A stretch of DNA of 64,000 bases from positions 24,798,001-24,862,000 of the forward strand of contig OU612065.1 in assembly GCA_914767715.1 (NCBI GenBank), written 5' to 3'. Origin of the DNA: Membranipora membranacea (Eukaryota > Bryozoa > Gymnolaemata > Cheilostomatida > Membraniporidae). The translations under genes were made by a program, and so were the position numbers. Of the stretch, positions 60,371 to 64,000 are shown in pieces (position 1 is the first letter of the stretch; every line of letters begins with the position of its first letter). The notes under the pieces are model-generated. The model ran no database searches. It saw only the letters and a program-made list of their open reading frames with translations, and was not told the DNA's origin.

Positions 60371-61850
60371 TCATTTTTGCTGCGGAAAGTAGGCAGTTGC
60401 CAGAGCATTGTGAGGGTTTATAAGATCTTTGCTAATTCTGGTTTTAACTGGCGGCATCATTGCATCAGTTAGTGGTTTAGATATCCAGTTCCGAGGCTTC
60501 AAGGGTGCAGCAGCTGGTATGGTGTTTTGTGGCAAATACTTGGCATCTATCGCCGGATCGCTGAAAGTGAAATTGGAGATTATTATCTTATTAGGGGAAA
60601 ATCACAAGAAAATTGCACATATGTGGAGCTATAAAGGTGTAGATTGAAAAATTAATCACTGATTATCCCTTGCAAACAGACCCCAAGAATGCAATAACAT
60701 GGTTTCATCAATAATTTGACGTAAATGAAGTGTTGCCTTGACTAGCGTAAAATATTGAAGAAATATGAAGTGAAGATAAGAGCAACTGGTGATCTTCGAC
60801 CAACCACTGGGTTCACACCCCCAAACCAGAGACCCTCATCAACACCTTGGTCCGCCAATTTCAATCTCTCTGTCTCTTATTAAATTCAGACGGAGTAGGA
60901 ACTGTTTCTACAGACAATAATATCCCAGTGTCAAAATACCTCTAGGTTTCTTGAACTCGTGTTTTGAAAGAGATTGAGAGTCAGAGAAAGACCTCCTTCC
61001 TCGTAGCCATTGAACTCGTGTGGTATATTTGTCACGAGATTCATCATGACAAGGCAAAACAAATACATCAATGTATTTAGGGACCGCTTGTATAAGCCTA
61101 ACTATTTGCAACCTGTATCGAAACAAAATCTCAACATCCCACCGCTGAAGCAATAGCTGCTATTACAAATTTGTAGCTTCAGTGGCCAAAAATAGCCAGA
61201 TTTTTGCCTCCAGGTCAGGGTTCGTTAACCTAGCTACATGCCGACTATTCTGGTAGTGGAATAATTATTTTCAGCAATTACTTGAATTGCCACCGAAAAT
61301 CACAATAACATAAAACCAATCGTATTTTGTTATCCTCTCAGAGGAACTGGCGATGACGCGAGGACATTAAATTGTTGACTGGCACTCTGTAAACTTTGCC
61401 ACTAAACTTGAGTGGTATTGTGAATAGAGCAGTTGATGTGATAAAGACACTTACTTTTCTTTGCCATTCTCATCAGTCGCCTCCACTATCGGGGTGCTCT
61501 TGAACTTAGGTTGGGGGATTTTCGATATATTACTAGGACTAGAATCCGCCATGTCCTGCAGCTAAAACAAATTGACAACAAAATAAGTTTCATATAAGAT
61601 TAGAAAGGATTTTTAGTAACAGCATTTAAGCAAACACTGTCCTTAGTGAGATCCGAGGACATTTTCCGAATATTAAGCATCCTAGCACCTACCCCAAGCG
61701 CATGTGTACGTGAGGAAGGCCTCAGGGTCTGATTGTTAGCCTGAGTAAGTGATACTGTGTGCGTAGGTAAGGATGAAGAATGTGAGCTGATGGTGCTCCT
61801 TACTCGTCCAATCTGCACTTGGTCTAGTTGCTTATTCAACCAGGATATCA
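60371..61850 (-). CDS. SASS6: Spindle assembly abnormal protein 6 homologue, last three exons (partial)
   Basis: SAS-6 forms the ninefold cartwheel hub of centrioles. Minus-strand exons 61693-61850, 61455-61555 and 60371-60560 join in consistent phase (0 then 2) and end in a stop. The first visible exon starts ISWLNKQLDQVQIGR, resembling the conserved end of the SAS-6 coiled coil (as I recall it, NxNVIxWLNKQLNE). What follows is a Ser/Thr-rich disordered tail, typical of SAS-6 C-termini. A KEN tripeptide (NGKENDP) lies across the last junction; human SAS-6 is degraded by APC/C-Cdh1 through a C-terminal KEN box. The end ALATAYFPQQK also looks like the YFP-type end of the family. The N-terminal globular domain and most of the coiled coil should lie further right but were not found in the window. 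The identification rests on a short motif plus tail features. Confidence 0.6.
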
Positions 61851-62624
61851 CTGCAAAACAAATAATTGAATGGTGAACATGCATAAATTACACACAAAAA
61901 CAAGTAAAAAATCACTGAATTCTATGTCTGAATCATTTATGCTCACTTTGTAATATGTGGTAAGGTAACTCAAAAAAAGGCTACTCCGAATAACTGCCTA
62001 ATAAGTATAAACAGGGAGCATGGAGTTTGTCCCAAACTCCCTGGTAAAAGCCATCATTACCATTATTATGTTATTATTACTTCAACTATTAACTCATTAA
62101 GACACTAGCGCCAGGTTAGGCATTGTGACCGCAGGCTGATTTTAGCTCTGCAAGTCTTGTCAGAACTAGTCAGTTTTACTGGTATAATTTACAGCGCAAC
62201 AGGTGAAGATATCTTCATAGGTGAATATTCATATTACTGATGCAAATAATAAAAGGATCAGCAAACTAAAATATAGGCTTTGATGGACTTGAGTTTAGCA
62301 AAAGTACTGTATTCTCTTTTGATGTCCAAATAGCAGTAACAACTCCGTTTACCATTTGAAATACACCACCCTATCTGTCAGACAAATTCTAGTGCTTTAG
62401 AGTTTCTAACTGATTGAGCATAAACCCGAGCATAAACCCGTGAGTTGATCAATGCTCATAGGCGATGTTCGATACTAAAGGCTATGCTCCAAGGCTATGT
62501 TCCATTGCATGTTGCTAACACAACAGCACCATTGATAATATGTACATGAGTCATACTGACAGATCAGAAAAGGTAATCCTGTCATCTTTCAAGATCAAAT
62601 ATAGACTAAATTGTGTGATGAAAC

Positions 62625-62690
62625 AGGTGAATGAAGGTGTGATGAATGTGTGATGATCATTGTGTGATGAAGGTGTGATGAAACAGCATA
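62625..62690 (+). repeat. Imperfect GTGTGATGAA repeats
   Basis: Several copies of GGTGTGATGAA or TGTGTGATGA are spaced irregularly. Confidence 0.6.
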
Positions 62691-63308
62691 GGCACTCAAG
62701 GAGGTTATTACGAAATATGATCCACTGGTAGTGTGAGTCATAAGATGCTTTTAGCAGCTACATGATCTCGGTCAGGTTGTTCAGATCTCAGAGACGCCTG
62801 GCCAGGAGAATATCTAGACACTCCCATTAACAACCAATTCCTACTAACAACCTACTCCCTCATTGATTAAAGAAATGAACCTGACAAGGTTTATGCTAAG
62901 AATGATATCTTGTATCTGGATTAAGGTAGCTTTGCTTGCAGCTCATATATTGCAGGTTGTATTCACATGACAATGCTCCTCTCGATGAAAGATAAAAGAA
63001 GTCCCCTTCATAATGGCTTATCTGACGCAATAGATCTTTTTTACTCCTTTGCGCTATTGCTATTTGCTCAACTCTGCTACTGTGCACATGGGCCCCATTC
63101 GCTAATTGTATTGTGTTTTAATATTGGAACTCATCAGTGAAAAAAAAAATCCAATCCAATAGGGTCAGTGTTTCAGACCTCAGCATTAGGCAGCGCCCAG
63201 CTTCCTGGTTTTCGAAACTTTTGAGAGCAAAGTTTGATTATGAACCAGCCTTTGCCCAGCTCATGCAAGTGAGAGCATGCTTAACAGCAAATCTGGTATT
63301 AAGAAATT

Positions 63309-63341
63309 CTCAGCATTCTCAGCATTCTCAGCATTCTCAGC
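63309..63341 (+). repeat. TCAGCATTC tandem repeat
   Basis: About 3.5 exact 9-bp units. Confidence 0.85.
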
Positions 63342-64000
63342 GATGGAAACTTGTGAGTACTAGATATTGAGCGGATAATTCAGTTTTTTTCCCACTGCTT
63401 TTCATGAGTGTGCATATTTTATAACAAGCAGGTGAATTTTTTTTAAATACTGTATTATTTTTACTAGAGAGGGGACAACTCAATTTGATATATTTCTGCC
63501 CCTTCAATTAGCCACCGGAGCTTACAGGTGAGACTCTAAGTGTTATTGTCTCATCCTGGTGTGAATGAGGCAATTGTAAATGGAAGCCCGATTAAGTGAT
63601 TCCAATGTTTACCTCTCTGAGTCACTCTTTGACTGTGACTTGCATAATTGAGCTGAAAGCCGCAAAATCTTCCATTTTCGGATATCGTACTTTGATTAAA
63701 AGCCTTTTCCAACCTAATTCATCCCTTCACCGAAAGTCTTCTGAAGTTCAATGTGTTCAGACTATGTTGCCCTGTGTTATATCACAATTCTTAGTGAATT
63801 TCCACCTAATGTCTGTCAATCCATAACGTAACCAATGATGTCTGCCTAAATCTTCCACTACCTATGTAACCCTCTGTGTAGTCTGAAGGCTGATCCAGCT
63901 AAGTAGTCTGATGTATATATCAGGGTCCCATACAGTCACAATGAGTAAGAACAATGTACCTTAAGTCTATGGTATTCTATATAACAGGTACCTATTGGGA

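Larger units (their letters stand above)
61851..64000. other. Right end of window: SASS6 intron or upstream DNA
   Basis: No further SASS6 exon could be identified. A plus-strand frame at 63137-63370 (containing PASWFSKLLRAKFDYEPAFA) ends near a donor-like GTGAGT, but no family is recognised. Tandem GTGTGATGAA repeats lie at 62625-62690 and a TCAGCATTC repeat at 63309-63341. An inverted repeat with CAGGGAG ends lies near 62012. Confidence 0.4.

Noticed and set aside
63137-63370. SH3 or MAGUK-like exon (RAKFDYEP resembles the ALYDY-type start of SH3)
   Set aside because: The similarity covers about eight residues and the remainder of the frame does not follow an SH3 domain.

Overview
The window is nuclear DNA from an invertebrate animal. 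It is AT-rich, its genes have many exons joined by GT-AG introns of about 100 bp to 3.3 kb, and the spaces between genes are full of short palindromic, tRNA-derived and other repeats. There are no bacterial operons, phage or CRISPR. The species cannot be named from the sequence. A clear R-spondin gene argues against insects and nematodes, and the short introns argue against vertebrates. All genes below were rebuilt by eye from splice sites, reading phase and protein similarity remembered from known families.

Layout. At 2.95-9.77 kb (+) lies a complete 12-exon EIF3E (translation initiation factor 3 subunit e, 444 aa). At 10.57-16.59 kb (+) lies a complete 5-exon R-spondin (325 aa: signal peptide, two furin-like repeats, TSP1, basic tail). 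Its third intron holds an antisense 318-codon frame that resembles a retroelement ORF1. EIF3E followed by RSPO on the same strand is the order of human EIF3E-RSPO2. At 20.38-21.52, 45.14-46.21 and 49.66-51.03 kb (+) are three paralogous three-exon genes for small Ras-like proteins that all lack the P-loop lysine. At 57.59-59.70 kb (+) is a 4-exon ML-domain (MD-2/NPC2-like) protein with an N-terminal hydrophobic segment. At 60.37-61.85 kb (-) are the last three exons of what looks like centriole protein SASS6.

Between the genes: remnants of non-LTR retrotransposons (24.2, 27.8 and 28.2 kb), tRNA-derived SINE-like copies, two repeats that begin with the 5' end of U2 snRNA (33.7-34.15 kb), a ~2 kb tandem array of ~200-217 bp units carrying splice-site-like signals (36.8-38.9 kb), a hAT-like element with an exact 8-bp target duplication (18.1 kb), a ~3.8 kb inverted-repeat structure (51.7-55.5 kb), and a foldback element at 55.8-56.9 kb with a 7-bp target duplication.

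The two most unusual observations are these. (1) Several 18-40 bp palindromes sit between exact 7-bp direct repeats. Two of them are made of the same 15-bp terminus as the full element at 55.8 kb, so they look like excision footprints of P-element type. (2) The family of Ras-like proteins has Met in place of the P-loop Lys in all three members. Two members share a promoter block, and a third copy of that block lies inside an intron of the last gene.
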